From Struthio camelus (taxonomy: Eukaryota; Chordata; Aves; Struthioniformes; Struthionidae): DNA of 64,000 nucleotides. The stretch lies in NCBI RefSeq assembly GCF_040807025.1, contig NC_090942.1, forward strand, positions 65,180,911-65,244,910. Reading direction: 5' to 3'. Positions within the stretch are counted from its first letter, which is position 1. Each line of letters starts with the position of its first letter. The notes below the pieces were generated by a model, which worked only from the letters and a program-made list of their open reading frames with translations, made no database searches and was not told where the DNA came from. Positions 12,879 to 26,300 of the stretch are shown piece by piece. The position numbers were made by a program, and so were the translations under genes.

Positions 12879-15800
12879 ACTCTTGCAGTTGCTGCCTTCT
12901 CACTGTGCAGGGTTACCTCTGCTCTCTGTGAGCTGGTGGAGCAAGAAGCTGAAGGTGAGAATAGTCATGAGCCTCTCAATGCCATGCAGTGGATATTCAC
13001 CGTTAATGTTGCTTTCAGTCATATCATGCAAGCAGCAAACATGGGATGATCACAGAATTGCACACTGAATGGTTGAGGATGGAAGGGCTCTTTTAAAGAT
13101 CGTCTAGTTCAACCGCCTCGCTCAGTCTAGAGCAGGTTGCCCAGGACCCTATCTAGACAGCTTTTGAATAACTCCAAGGGTAGAGACTTCACAACTGCTC
13201 TAGGCAACCTGTTCCAGGGTTTGACCACCCTCCCAGCAAAAAAGCTTTTCGTTATGTTCAGATGGAACTTCCTGTGTTTCGGTTTGTGCCCATTGCCTCT
13301 TGTCCTGTCACTGGGTGCCGCTAGAAAAAAGAGGATGGCCCCCTCCATCCTCTTTATACCCTCCCTTCAGATATTTAAATGCATTGATAAGATTCCCCCC
13401 TCAGCCTTTTCTTCTCCAGACTGAGCAGTCCCAGCTCTCAGCCTTTCCTCATGTAAGGGAGGTCTGTTCCAAAAGCCAGGAAGATTTTTGCAGAGATGGA
13501 GAGTTCTGCCTCCCTTACGATTGCACAGTTCTATGAGATAACATGCTCTGGTAGTTCTTTAACTGGCAGTATCGGATACTTTAGGTGCACAAGATCACTG
13601 CAGTCTGACGAAGAAAGCAGGCTTACTCATCTGAATGTCTTTTTAAAAAACAAACAAACAAACTTATCTTTAAAACTTATTTAAAAGTCTAAAAAGGTAC
13701 TCAGTGAGCAAGTCTGTTTTTTCAGAACAATCAGGTTAAATATTTTAAGTTAATTTACTGAATGATCTGCTACTGTATAAGAAGTGATACTCTGATACCA
13801 CCTAAGCAAGTAATGCAGATCTTCAGACTATGAAATGTGAACAGGCTGTAAAAGCCAACGTACCTTTTTCTGTCTTTTGTAATTTAATTTCTACTTTTAC
13901 TGTAGATGTGTCCTGAGATCCCACTATGTTCCCACAGATCTGTTCTTAGTCATTTTGGATGATAAAAACAGGCCAGCCAATTTCATTTTCAGACTTCCAT
14001 ACTCTTAGCACAATACTATAGGAGTTTGTCTTATAAGCAGTAAAAGAAAAAATTTGTTTTAACAGAAAACCTAATTCCATAATAAAATCAACTTGCAATA
14101 TTTCTACTGGCCTTAGTTTTTGTTGAAGTTTTTAAAAAAAACAAAACAAAACAAAACCCTTTCCTCTTCTCTTTATTCCACTTTCGCTCCAATCCAAAGT
14201 CAACTCAAATCCTCACACTAACATGCAAATGCTTGTTTTCTGTCTCTGCTAGTCTACAAAACAAGGAGTCTATGCATTTTCACTAATAGATGGAAAACAT
14301 ATGAATGTTAACTATTTTATTATGATAAAGCCAACAAATGAGCTAGATCATGTATGCCTTTTACAGGCATTTTCACAGTATTCTTAAAATAAAGTTATAA
14401 AATGATTTTAATAGCAGGAAACAGTCAGTGAATGATGGGAAATATTTTAATTCTAAATATATTTCCAGGTATATTTTTCCTGAACTTGTGACACAAGGGC
14501 TCTGTAGTAGTATATTTTCAGATGGTTAAGCAAGGAAGAGAAACTACTTACATGGATATAGTGATTATAAAGTTAAGTTAATGATATAAATGAAGTCTGA
14601 AAAATAAGTTTAAAGTTCTGCTCTGTATTTTGTGTACTCTTCTCTAATCATTACATACTCTTATGTCCAAATGTTTGAGAATGAGAAACAGCAGTAGAGT
14701 TCAACAGCATCTTTTAAGTTTCAGGCTTGTTTTTGTGAATAAAGTCAAGGCAGACTTAAACTCATCACTAGCTACACAATTGTCCTAACTTGCACATGAT
14801 TTTGAGTATAAGGCAACTCTCTTCATGAAGAAACCATTTCTCCCTGCTCCAACTTTACATTAAAGAAAATCTCCATGTGTTCCAGCACCTGCTTTCACCC
14901 AGCTGTATTCATGCCCCTCTCCTGGCTCATTTCCACCTGGCTGGTAGAGGTTAGCTGTAGTGCTGCCAGCAAAGGCATTAGGCGCAGGTTTCTGGCACGT
15001 GCAGCCTGTGCTGAGCTCGTTAGTTAAGCCAGTGTCAGGCATAGCCACCCATGTTCTTGCTGAGCAAATTTTGGCCACGTTCATCCAGAGGATAAACGGA
15101 GGTTAAGTAAGAGGAGAAACTGCAGCATCTAAAGGCAAAACTCTGCTTTGCATGTAGTTTGCAAATATACAGCCCATTAGAATTTTTCAGAACGTCATTT
15201 CCAAAAAAGCCCCCAACCCTTCCTTTTTTTCCTTAAAAACAAAAAAAAGTTTCAGGATAGTTCATGTATATCATGGATCCTAAAGTTAAGAATACTCCAG
15301 TAAGACCTTAGAATACATTGTAAACATCTGGATGTACCATCTAGCTTTAACTTTCATTTTGGGGAAATCTGGAGGCATAATGTCCCAGTTATCTCTGCAG
15401 GAACATATAGTCTGAAACTTAATGCAAAGAGAGTGCTGGTGGCCATTAAAAAGATTAGATGGAATTTCAAAAAGTTTAACTAAGTTTTTTTTAGTTTTAT
15501 TTAGAAACTGCTGGCATCTCTGTTGCTGTGGTCCTGTAAGAGGTGCAATTTTTTTATCTTTAGTAATACCCATGCTCTTTGGTAAGTGATGTTCTAAAAT
15601 AGCATTATATGTTTCTAAGCATACACAAAATGTCAGGCAACAGCATTTTAATTTTTGTATTGTTTGGTTCTGGGCATTACTTAAAACAAGGCATCTCAAA
15701 TAAGCCTTATATAAATCTTATATTTAGCATACTGCTGTAGGAACTAAGAATGCCCTTTGATACAGCTCCAAGTGGTCCATCAAATGTGCCGTGTCTATTC

Positions 15801-17313
15801 TCATTTCCTAACTACCCCTGTGAAAATAACATGCAAATGGAACAGTTATGTTTTGGCTACCCAAAGCTGATGATAGCATTCTCTGTGACACAGCTGCTAT
15901 ACTTTATATTGCTGATGATATGAGGAAGGACAGCACTTGAGGATGTGACATCCATAACCTCCCTCCTTTGTGAATGAAGTTGCCTCTACTAGAGTACAAC
16001 ACATTCAAAAGCTTTTCCTCTTCTTTTCTCTTGTATAAAGCTGGCTCTTGGTGAGTCTTATTGTTTCCGGGGGGGGGGGGTGGGGGGGGCACGTAGAGGA
16101 GGGAAGAAGGTGGGTAGCTTGTCTGCGGGAGTGGCTGATAACTGCATGCTTCACTAAGAAGAGTGAGTGATGCACCTACACAATCAGGGCAGCACGTTGC
16201 ATCCTGGATGCCAGCTGGTAACTGTAGCCTGAATGGGGAACCTGTCTCCTCTCTTGGCTACTGCTACTGGCTACCACAGTTTGTGGTAAAATTTGTTCAC
16301 TTACCTTTCAGTTTACCAAATTATTTGTCTTAGTAGCAGTCTGCTCGCTTATTCATGGTGCAAGCCAAACCTATTTACTCTGAACAGGCACTCTACTTGC
16401 AAAGCTATTTCAGTACCTTCCTGACTCTCCCCACCGTAAAACTTCCTGCTTTTGTAGACAAGCCTTCAAGCAGGGCAAAAGGTAAAACAGATCAGACTCC
16501 CAAGCCCACCCTTGGATTCAGTGACTCTCCAGAGACATTTCAGAGAAGTACAGATATTTTCTTCATCACAGTGCTTTTCACCAGAAAACATCTTCCTTTT
16601 TGCATTTTGGAGCTAAGTCATTCGTCTTCTAGGGGAGCAGCCTGCACACTCCAAGGAGTGGGCCCTGACAGTGGAAGGCCCTCACCTAACTAATTCATCT
16701 CTGTCACCTGCAGCTTGAAATCAGCTATAGCCTGATGTCTGTTTGCCAGCCTCTAGACCTTGTGCTGTCTCTTTGAATTGCTTCTCTAACTCTCAGCCCC
16801 TCTTCTGTTCCCCTCTGCAGTGCCCCCATGATGTTTTCTTTGACCAGGCTCAAACCTGTACTGAACCCAGTACTACAGATGCTGACTCCTTGGAGTCCTA
16901 TGGAGAAAGCTAGGCCCCTCCAGATAGGGTTCAGTTCCTGCCCTAAAGGCAGCCCCTATAGTTACATTAGATACCAGCTTAGCCCAGCTTTGCAGAGTTG
17001 GGTCTGTCAGTTTGGTCACTCAGTACATCTAAGACAAGGAGAATAGTTTGACAGAATCGGGGGGGGGGGTGTACACACTGAACAGGTGGGCTAGAATAGT
17101 ACCTACAGAGAGGAAGGTTTGCAAAGGACAGAGTAGTGAAAATGCCCTCTGGCTGCAAAAAAAAGAAAGATATAAGATGTCTGCAGGAAATGTAGTTCTG
17201 CTTGTTACAACTGCACTGTTTCCTGAGCTCCAGCACACTGACTCACACCTACAAGAGATGCAGAGCAGGTTTGTGAAATGCTCAAGGACCTGCTTACCCA
17301 CACTGCAGCTTCT
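12879..17313. other. ADCK2 3' flank and intergenic stretch
   Basis: It contains the CR1 copy at 13048-13480 and then AT-rich sequence without a recognisable gene. Plus-strand AATAAA hexamers that could end ADCK2 are at 14081-14086, 14388-14393 and 14738-14743; none can be chosen from sequence alone. G-runs occur at 16069-16080 (followed by TGGGGGGGG) and 17059-17069. A 137-residue open frame at 15286-15699 (minus) matches nothing I know and is not called. The C11orf16-like gene ends at 17314, so the two genes converge across this stretch. Confidence 0.55.
13048..13480 (-). mobile_element. CR1 LINE, 5'-truncated copy with ORF2 C-terminus
   Basis: Read on the minus strand, 13348-13127 encodes the CR1 ORF2 tail, with motifs such as RTRGNGHK, FHLNITKSFF and VVKPWNRLPRAVV. 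It is followed by the CR1 3' end, whose reverse complement on the plus strand begins ATCACAGAATTG and continues through GGAAGGGCTC and ATCGTCTAGTTCAACC. The piece is 5'-truncated, as usual for CR1. It starts about 170 bp after the ADCK2 stop, in antisense, so it probably lies in the ADCK2 3' UTR. Moderate divergence suggests an older avian copy. Confidence 0.9.
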
Positions 17314-20300
17314 TCACTCTAGTAGTGATGCCCGGAGCGTCAAAAGATTCTGGTCTCTGAGGTATTGCTGGCGGTCACAGTGTTTTTGGCCTTCCTCTTC
17401 CATCTTCTGGTGGGAACGGTCTCTGTTCTGGAACGCTCTCCTTTTCGCAGCCTGGTGCTGCTTTTGCTGCCTGTCCTGCTCCTGTGATTCTTGTTCCCAC
17501 ATTTCTTGCCGTGACTGTATTCTGCTTCTGAGCAAATCCTACATAAAAATAATGAAAGAAAAGACATTTACTATTGTACAGCCAGCTTTCATGCTGAATT
17601 TAATCTACAACTATTACTGACAAAACTTAGAATTAGGTATAATAGTGAATTTGCCCTAACCAGCTTGTTGTATACAGTTGATAGGTAGTTCCCCACATGG
17701 GCTTCAACTGTGGAAATTCATCCCTTGCATACAGAAAGACGACTTCTGCCATAGAGATGGGGAATTTTCCTTCCCAATTTTACACGTGTTTAAAAAAGTC
17801 GCCCTTTTTTTGCCTGCATCTCCAAATGATAATTATATTGGATGGAAAACAAGTGAAAAATAAATATTCTAGGTGGTACCACTGCTGAAAACACAGTGGT
17901 CCAGGAAAGGCATTTGTGAAAGAGCCCATACCAGTCTCTCTTTCTCGTGTTCAAAGTTGCTTTCATTGTGTTCTGCGAAAAATGCCTCTCTCTCCGAACG
18001 CTGTGTCTTTAAGAACTGTAGCCTCTGACTTGCCTTTCTCTTCTCCTCCTCTAGCAAGGACGATTCCTTCCTGCTTCTCTCTGCCATGGCAGCTTGGAGC
18101 AGTGCCATGCGCTGGGAAGCTCTGTCTTTTTGCTCTTGCTGTTTCTCCAACACTTGCAATGTTCTCTGAAGCAATCGCTGCCTATTTCCAAAGTAAAATT
18201 GCTCAAATTTCTCAGAAGGAAAGAGAAGAGAAAAAACCCCAAACAAACTGTGCATCAGTCAGACATTCTGGCATTCTGACAATCTGGGGTCAGCTAATAT
18301 TCCAGGATGCTTTGTTAGGTTATGAATGTTAAACCTGTGTCCTGAACAGAGTTGGCCAAAATAAAAAATGGGTTGCCAGCTACCTGCAGTTGTCTGTTTA
18401 TCTGACTACACAGCCTGGTGCGGCCATGTGTTCTTGGTCCTGAAGACCAGGAAGGAGGGGAACGGATTGTGGACGCAGGACTGTCTCGATAGCGGAGGCA
18501 TAGGAGAGGTGGAAGGAGGTGGGTCACAGGGGCAAGGATGGGCTAAGCATAAAGGGACTGTGGGGCTGTGGTCAGGGAATGGGGGTTTGGAGGCAAAAGG
18601 ACTCTGGGGCTGAGGATGAGACTGAAGAGAATTTGCCCTTGGAACTAACGCAAAAGGCTATGGGACCGTGCATACCCACTCACCCATACCTTAGGCCTGC
18701 GTGTTACTCCCTCTCCCCCCACCTTTTTTTTTTTTTTTTTAAATAATTTACATGATTTTTCTTCCACTAGTGAATCACTAAGACCATCATGCACAGACAT
18801 GCACCAGCATAAGGCACAATGTGTGACATTTAGAGACTAAGAGCACTAGGGAGCAGACATTATCAACCATCTGATATTTGCTACAAGGAACCAGTTAGCT
18901 TCTAGATTTTGCTAAAACCTTCCATCTGCTTCTCAAGTTCTTCTTTGCTCTCCCTCCCACATCATTACCTCTGGTTGTCCCTGAGCAGCTGGCGTCGGAC
19001 ACCATCTGCCTTTTGCTGCTGCTCCCTCTTCAGCTGCCTCTGTTCCTCTTGGTGCCTTTTGTGCTCCATCTTGACTTCATTAAAATCCATCTCTTTCCGT
19101 TTTAATTCAGATGCACTCTTAAGGATTGATTTCTAAGACAAAAAAACAAAACAAGGCAAAAAAACCCTAAACCCTTAGTCCCATCAATATGTTTTTCTAA
19201 TGCAAACTGTAAACCTACAAAACTGGAATAGCTTAAGTCCTGTAATGCCATTCCTGAGCTCTGGAAGCCATACTGCCACATGCATAATATAGTGTCACTT
19301 GCCATCCATGAAAAGGCTGGGTCTGATGCTAAAACCCATATAAAAGATTAGGCTTAATCAACAAAGAGGTGCCTGAAAAATCCAAATATTTTAAGAGGAG
19401 TTCTTTTCAGGTCAGTAGGCATTGCTAATCCAGTTGTTCCAGTGCTGAGACAGTGCTTAAAACTGCCTATTCTTTGTGTCAGCTTCTGGATTAGATGGAA
19501 AATACAGGTCCCGACCACAAATTGTATTAAAGATTCCTTATCACATTTCATTAGAAAGAGGGATATCTGCCTCCCTCTGACCAAATGCAAAATCATCCTG
19601 AAGTTCTGTGCAGGTGCACTAACTCTTCACTTCCTATTGCATAAGATTTCTACCCACAGTCAAGCAGTGCTTGTGTTTTCTTCGAAATAGCTGCATTTTA
19701 GTGCTGAGCAGTGTTCCTAATTTGCAGTTGTAAATGCACTCTGCTGTGTAAAGAGATGAAGGAGCATTCACAAGGCTTCTCTTCACAATCATTGCACAAC
19801 ATTTACTTCTTCTGTACTCCTCGCAAGGCCTTCTATGAGGGAAGTGGCAAGGAAACATCCTATACTTAATCACCAAAATTTTGACATACATTTCAGTTTA
19901 CATTGCTAGAGCTGATTGGGGCTAGAACAAGCTTCCCCAAATTATTTTGCTGTCAAGAGTGAATTCTCCCTTCTTCTACTCCCAGCCACAATAAGCATGT
20001 TCTTGATGTTAGACAAGACAAACAGCTCCTTCCAGTTCTTTCCTCAGGGTATTTCTAATGTCACAAGCTGGGAAACACCTCTGGACCTTCAGATAACGCC
20101 CACTCTCTTCCTTCTTATTCTGACTATTCCTGTCAGTCTCATGTAGCATCTAGACTGATTTTTCTTAACAACTGGATCTGTATGGCTTCGCAGAGGCAGT
20201 AAGTATCTTTGTTCTTCAGTGTATTCCTATTTCTTTGCAAAAACTGCACCTCCTGGGTGGCTTGTTGTGTTTAACAACTTATAGATGGAAAAATCAAAGA

Positions 20301-23300
20301 CAGAATCAAAGTAGGTGGGAGATGTATGAACGGTATTATCTAGCAGGTAGAGGACTGGCTTGGTCCCATCCCAGCCCTGCCATGCGCTCTCCCTGTGGCA
20401 TTGGGCTGGCCAGCTAGCCTTTCTCTGTCTTGCTTTCAGTCTCTTTAAAGATGGAATAATTCTTTCCTGCCTTGCAGAGCTGTCTGAAAGGATTGGTTAG
20501 AAAGGATCTAAAATGAAAAACTCTATCAAAATGCTAAGTAATAATACCAGAAGTACCTTGTTCCTGTAAAGCACTGATTCCTAAGTGGAAACCTTATGTT
20601 TCTATTTATGCATATCCATTATGCTATGTATGCATAATTTTAAAAAGACCTTTTAGAAAGAGATCAACTGAGACTATGTTCTCACTGTATTCTAATAACA
20701 CATGACATACATAAATACATCCTAATAGCTAAAAACCAGCTGGGACCCAATACTTACTGTAACGCCCTTCTCTTTTACAAGATTTAGAAGATTTGTGGAT
20801 CTCTTAGCCTGCATATTGGAGATACTGTGTGGTCTCTGCACACGTAGAGCTGATTTGATGGTCAGGCTGTGTGTCTTTAGTGATTGATCTACTCGGTCAA
20901 AGAATCTTTGGTGCCTGAAAGGACCCAAAGCACTAGTTCTCGAAGGGCTCCTCTGAGAATGCTGGATTGCAGTTTCTGCCACTCTGCACTCAAAGAGACC
21001 TTTCAGACAAATTGGGGACATACCAGGTTATAGGCAGCTTATAAAAAGAAAGCAAATAGAAGAAAAGATGTGTTTGCATAAAATGTATTCGAGCAAGACT
21101 TTTATAACTAAGTACCAACATTTTTCTCTGAGAAAGCGAGATATTTTTAATCACCACAGAACAGGTCCCAGCTTTCAAAAAATAAGCTTGCTGTTACAAG
21201 CAGGAGTTTTACCTGATAATACAGATCACTGATTGCACTTGCAGCCACTCGTTCTGAGGGGTTATTTGCATGGTATTTTGCATACAGAGACAAGCTTCTT
21301 CTGCTAATGCTCTGAGACAAGTCATTAATTTCTTGATAATGCAAAGCCTGAGCTTTAAATTCTGCTGAGAGACAGGATAAATAAGCTTGGGTGCAACACT
21401 GTGCTAACACAGTTATGTAGCTTTTGGGTAACAGAATAAGGGCAGCGCTTGCTTGACCCTTTCTGCTAAAGACAGAGCAGACCTGAGCAGGAGACGTTGC
21501 ATGTAATGCCAGCTGAGAGGAAATGTGCACTTCTTTCCACTTTCCTTTCTCCCTCTAACACCAGTTACACAGAGGAGTACACAAGCAGTAACATCTGAAC
21601 AAAGATTTAGGCTTTTAGAATCCTTATTAAAAGGCCTGTATTTGTCACACAGATAGCTTAAATGAGAGGAGTACTGCTTAGAGTAGATTTGATTAAAAGC
21701 TTTTTAAAATCATGATCCAATCCCTTTTGAATAAATGTTTACTTTGATGACGTTATAAAGCAGTACTTTTCAGCACAAAGAAGAGAACGAGTGCTTCCTG
21801 CAGAACAGTCCTGCTGAAATCTTTTGCCATAGGCAGTCATAGTTGATATTACAGATGGATTTTTGAAGTCAAGGAAATTTTAGATTAGTAATATTCATAG
21901 TGAGCATTAAGATAAAGGTTAAACCCCCCCAAAGCTGCTACCGTAGTAGCTATCAGGGCCAAAAACCCCAATTTCCATCTGAGAATACTTCCATATTGAG
22001 AAGGTGAACAAATCCTCAAACCATACTACTGTTAATATCAAAAAATAAATATTGCTATATTATGCTGGCAATATTTGGCATAACGTTATGACAATTTCTT
22101 TTGAAGCACCAAGAACTATGGTGCTAGAAAAGAACCAGAAAAGACCTTAGACATGATGGCCCACTGCACTGATTTTGTGTGGCAAAACTTATAATTGTAT
22201 AAAACAACTACAATTTCAGTACCATGATCGTGTTTAAGATGAGCCTCAGTATTGTCTTTCTGCTGTCTGCTGTGTGCTTCTTCCTTGTGTACTGACTCCA
22301 TTAACCAGCTGTCTGTATTGACAGCAGTATTGACCATAGTATGAGCCATCTCCCTCTGAGGATGCTAGAAACAACAAAAAATGCTATCAAAATCCAAACC
22401 TGATAAGGAAAAGAACATAACTTACAAAATAAGTTGCTGTTTTGCAACTGAAGCTTGAGAAAGAATAAAAAAAATGTGTGAGGGGGAAGTTCTTTATTAA
22501 AGAATAATAGCTCTCGCAGGGCAATAGAGAAAAGCTAGGCAGTAGCTGGTGCACATTAACCTCCTCCTGACTGATCCGCATCCACTGCCCTTTCACAAAC
22601 GCCAAAGCAACTACAAAAGATCACAAAAGTCTCTCTTGGTCTTTGATACAGCAAGATGGCACCTCTGTTATGGGTAGAGAACTATCTTAATAGTAGTATG
22701 TCAGGGACTGCCTTGGTATGAAGGAATCCTTACCGTAATGCTTACCTGGCGCAAAGCCTTCTTCTCTGACACTTTTTCCTGCCTTTATTTCCTATACGCA
22801 GAGAGGCAGGATGAAAAGGGACTGGGCTCTGCTATGCTTCTGATATTCTGCACCCGTGGAAGAACTTCTAGGAGTCTATGCCAGCCAGTGACAAAGAATG
22901 GCAGCTTCTAACACTTTTCCAGATCAAAGGATCAGGAGGACAGTGGAGAGCTAAGTCTCTCCATTCTCTAGGGGGCATGGATAAGGGTCAAGCCCAAAAC
23001 CTCTAGTCATTTTTCAGTATCAAGAGCAGAAAGCATCATGTAACAGTGCAGAAACTACACAAGTATCAGACCACATATTAATGCAAGAGCTGGTGTGAAG
23101 CACTTGTTACCTTCTTAGGTTCTATAACCTCATTGTCCTCTTCCATGCAAGACTGAACATCTTTTGGCACATTTTCAGTCTTCAATCTCTTCTCTTCTTT
23201 TTTCTCTTCCTTTCTGGAAACACTTTCTGAAATGGAGATCTTCACTTCAGACAGCTGCTTTTCTATTTTTCTGCTCAGCTCTTCTTTAGTCAAGTTTGTT

Positions 23301-26300
23301 CCCGGGATGAGGGCATCTTCTTGTTGTACATTGCTCCTTGTAGGCTGTGTTGGTGCCCAGGCTGCAAGGCAGCAGTGGGGAAGTGAGATACACCTATAGC
23401 TGCACTTGACACACGGCTGAATCGAATACAGACCCCCTGGCCAGTAGTCCAGGTACGAATGATCCTGTCTGCAACAGCCTGAGGCTCTGTAACCCGGTGC
23501 CACAACGTATGGATAATCTGAGCTTGAAGCTATCACCATCTGCCTGGCTGCTAAAGGCATTTGCAGTTCTAGGATGATGCGTTCACTTAAGGGCAGAGGG
23601 ATCCGCAGAACTTGGTCAGAAGTTACCTCCTTAGTCTGCCCGTTCCAGAAATTCACAAGCACTCCCCTTCTGTTGTGTGCTGTGCATATTAAATAAAACA
23701 GAATGGCAAAGAATGTATGAGAAGCATGTCAACCTGTGTGATTTATCTCTTAGAAGCAAGGCAATAAAAGAATAGCTTGTGCTACATACAATTTGGTAAC
23801 CATTTTTTCTTTATAGGCTAAAGATTTGACCCTCTTTTGGACTTGCTAGGAAGAGACAACAGGTGAACAGCAGTAGCAAAACTCTCACTGGTCACAGTGA
23901 GCCAGGATTTTACCCTGTATGAAGCTGGAAACTAGACTAACAGGTGATCAGGTCAGTATTCAAGAGGGCCAGGAACATTTTTCTCCTTTTCTCCTTGTGT
24001 CAGGGGGAACGTTCTCCACCCCCCCCCCCCCCCATACTTTTTTAGAAAGCCTCCATTCACAGAATAAAGCAAGAATTCTAATTTGGGCTAATTCTGGAAG
24101 CAGCATTAATTCTGGGGCTGAAAAAAAAAACAGGCTGCTTAGTGCCAACAAAAAAAGAGAAAAGGAAGAGAAACCAAGCAGCAGTGGGTAAATTCTCCAC
24201 AGCTGAGACTGTTCTCTTTTCTGTATAGTGGCTAGCAAGTGTGGTGAGCCTAGCACTAATTGGAAAGCCAATACCTCGTACCTAAACGTGTCTCCTTGTC
24301 CTCCATAACCATTAACACAGTGCCTGGGCCAAAGCGCTCAGCTTTAGCCTCCCATGGTGCCAAGACCCTGTCTCCTGGAGCAAGTGGCTGTTGCCTGGCA
24401 TCTTCATAGTGAAGAATGTCATACAGAGGCGTTTCCTGCATGCGAAGCTGTACCTTGCCTTTCAGCGTGCGACTTTTGTCAAATTCAATTAGAAAGCGTT
24501 CCCCGGAGCCCTACAAGAGTAAAACATGCAGTTTGCAAGACAGACATCTGGGCCCAATTAACGGTCAAACATAAGTGCTAAGAGGGAAGTGGCAGAAATC
24601 CCAGGAAGCAGAACGTGATCTGTGAATGTAGTGTTCCTTCTCTACCAGGTTTTTCATTGTACTGTGTCCATATTGAACTTAAAAAGTAATTAAAAAGCTG
24701 GGGCTTACAGGGTTGACAGCCTTCTAGCCTTCTCTTCCCTTGTTTTCAGACTTAGGCTTTAGTAGGCTTATCTGGCTCAGAGGAACACAATTGGCATGCT
24801 AAGGAAGATCCCTATGAGTCCATCAGGAAAAGAGTTACCAAAATAAACTGCTGGGTATGATGCAGTTAGTTACATGGTAACCAAAAGCATTACAAACCAG
24901 TAAAATATCCTAACTGCCATAAATCTGACTGCTTTAATTTAAGCCTCCAGCACTGGGTGTGGGGCAGAGATTCCATGACCAAAATCTCACCCCCTCTGCA
25001 TATCTATAAATGCAACATACACAAATAATGCTGTCAGCCCCTACCCCAGCTAAAGTCACTTCATGTCTTCAGCTGTCTATAGCTGTTCCTCCCTTCACTG
25101 GAGTTTACAGCTACCCTTAGCTATACTAGCATCACTGTCTGTTTAAACTAACCTGTGAACTGGGAAATGAACTGGATTTTTAGAGAGAGTTGCAGGGGCC
25201 ATGTTCTGTCTGGCATCCTAAATCATCTCACAAATCCCAGGAACACAGAACGAAGAAAATAAGGAAAGCTCTCAGTCCAGCAAGGAGGAAGTAGTCCCTG
25301 GGGGCAGACATTTTGGATTACCATTATTAATGCTATTTAGCTTTACTGCTAGGTAAAACTAGGTGAAAATAGACAACAGGGATATAAGGGGCCTATTTTG
25401 TTCGACTGCTTCTGAATAACAACTCATTATAACCACTAAAGTGGATTGATTTCCAAGTTGCTTCTTCCTGCAGGACTCCTCACAGTAAACAGCCAGTCAT
25501 CCTCAGAAAACAGATGAAATAGGATGTGGGGAGAAAAGTGCGATTATGAAGTATGCTGTACAACCTACAGCAGGGACACGGAGCTGGGGAAGGGATGCAA
25601 AAGGACCGGAAAAAAGACACACAGGACTTAGGGAGAGCCTTTTACAAGCTTAGTTCCAGGTAAACACCTACCTTCACCTCTTTCACAATGTGGCCTCGGT
25701 AGTAATAGCCATCAGTTTCTCTCCTGGCCAGCACACGGGCCCCCCTCATGAAATTAGAAGCCTTTGGGGATGAATGGATTAAACTTCCTTCTGCTGAGGA
25801 TATCAAGGGCATACAAAGGAAATCTGGGCGCCACATGAAAACAGGAAAGCTGCAGAAAACAGAATACAAGTAAGGAAGGCCCTGGCAACAGAATTTCTGC
25901 ATGTTGCTGCAGTGAACTCAAACCAAATCCACTTGGGAGCCCCCTTCCTCTAATAACTGTCTTGGTTTCCTAGCTTTTCTTCTTCTCTGCATTATCAAAG
26001 TGATCCATCTACAGTTTTTGAACTTACTCTGTTGCTGGACATCCTGACAGCAAAGAGCCACAGGAATCTTTATTAGTGGTGTGACAACACTGGACACGCG
26101 AGATGGATGTGGAGCTTATCTGGAGGGGGGAAGGAGGAGAGGGAAGCAGAAGATGAACATGATTTCTGTTCCTAAATCCTTAAACAGGAATACTATTTAT
26201 AAAATTGAAATTTACTTTCCAGTATGTTACTTCTCTTTCTGTTTTAATTCTTACATCCTGTCTTTTGTTGTTCTATGCATTTTATTTGTAAGCGCCTCAC

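Noticed and set aside
15286-15699. 137-codon minus-strand open frame between ADCK2 and the C11orf16-like gene
   Set aside because: No recognisable domain, no partner exons with phased splice sites, and AT-rich composition like its surroundings.
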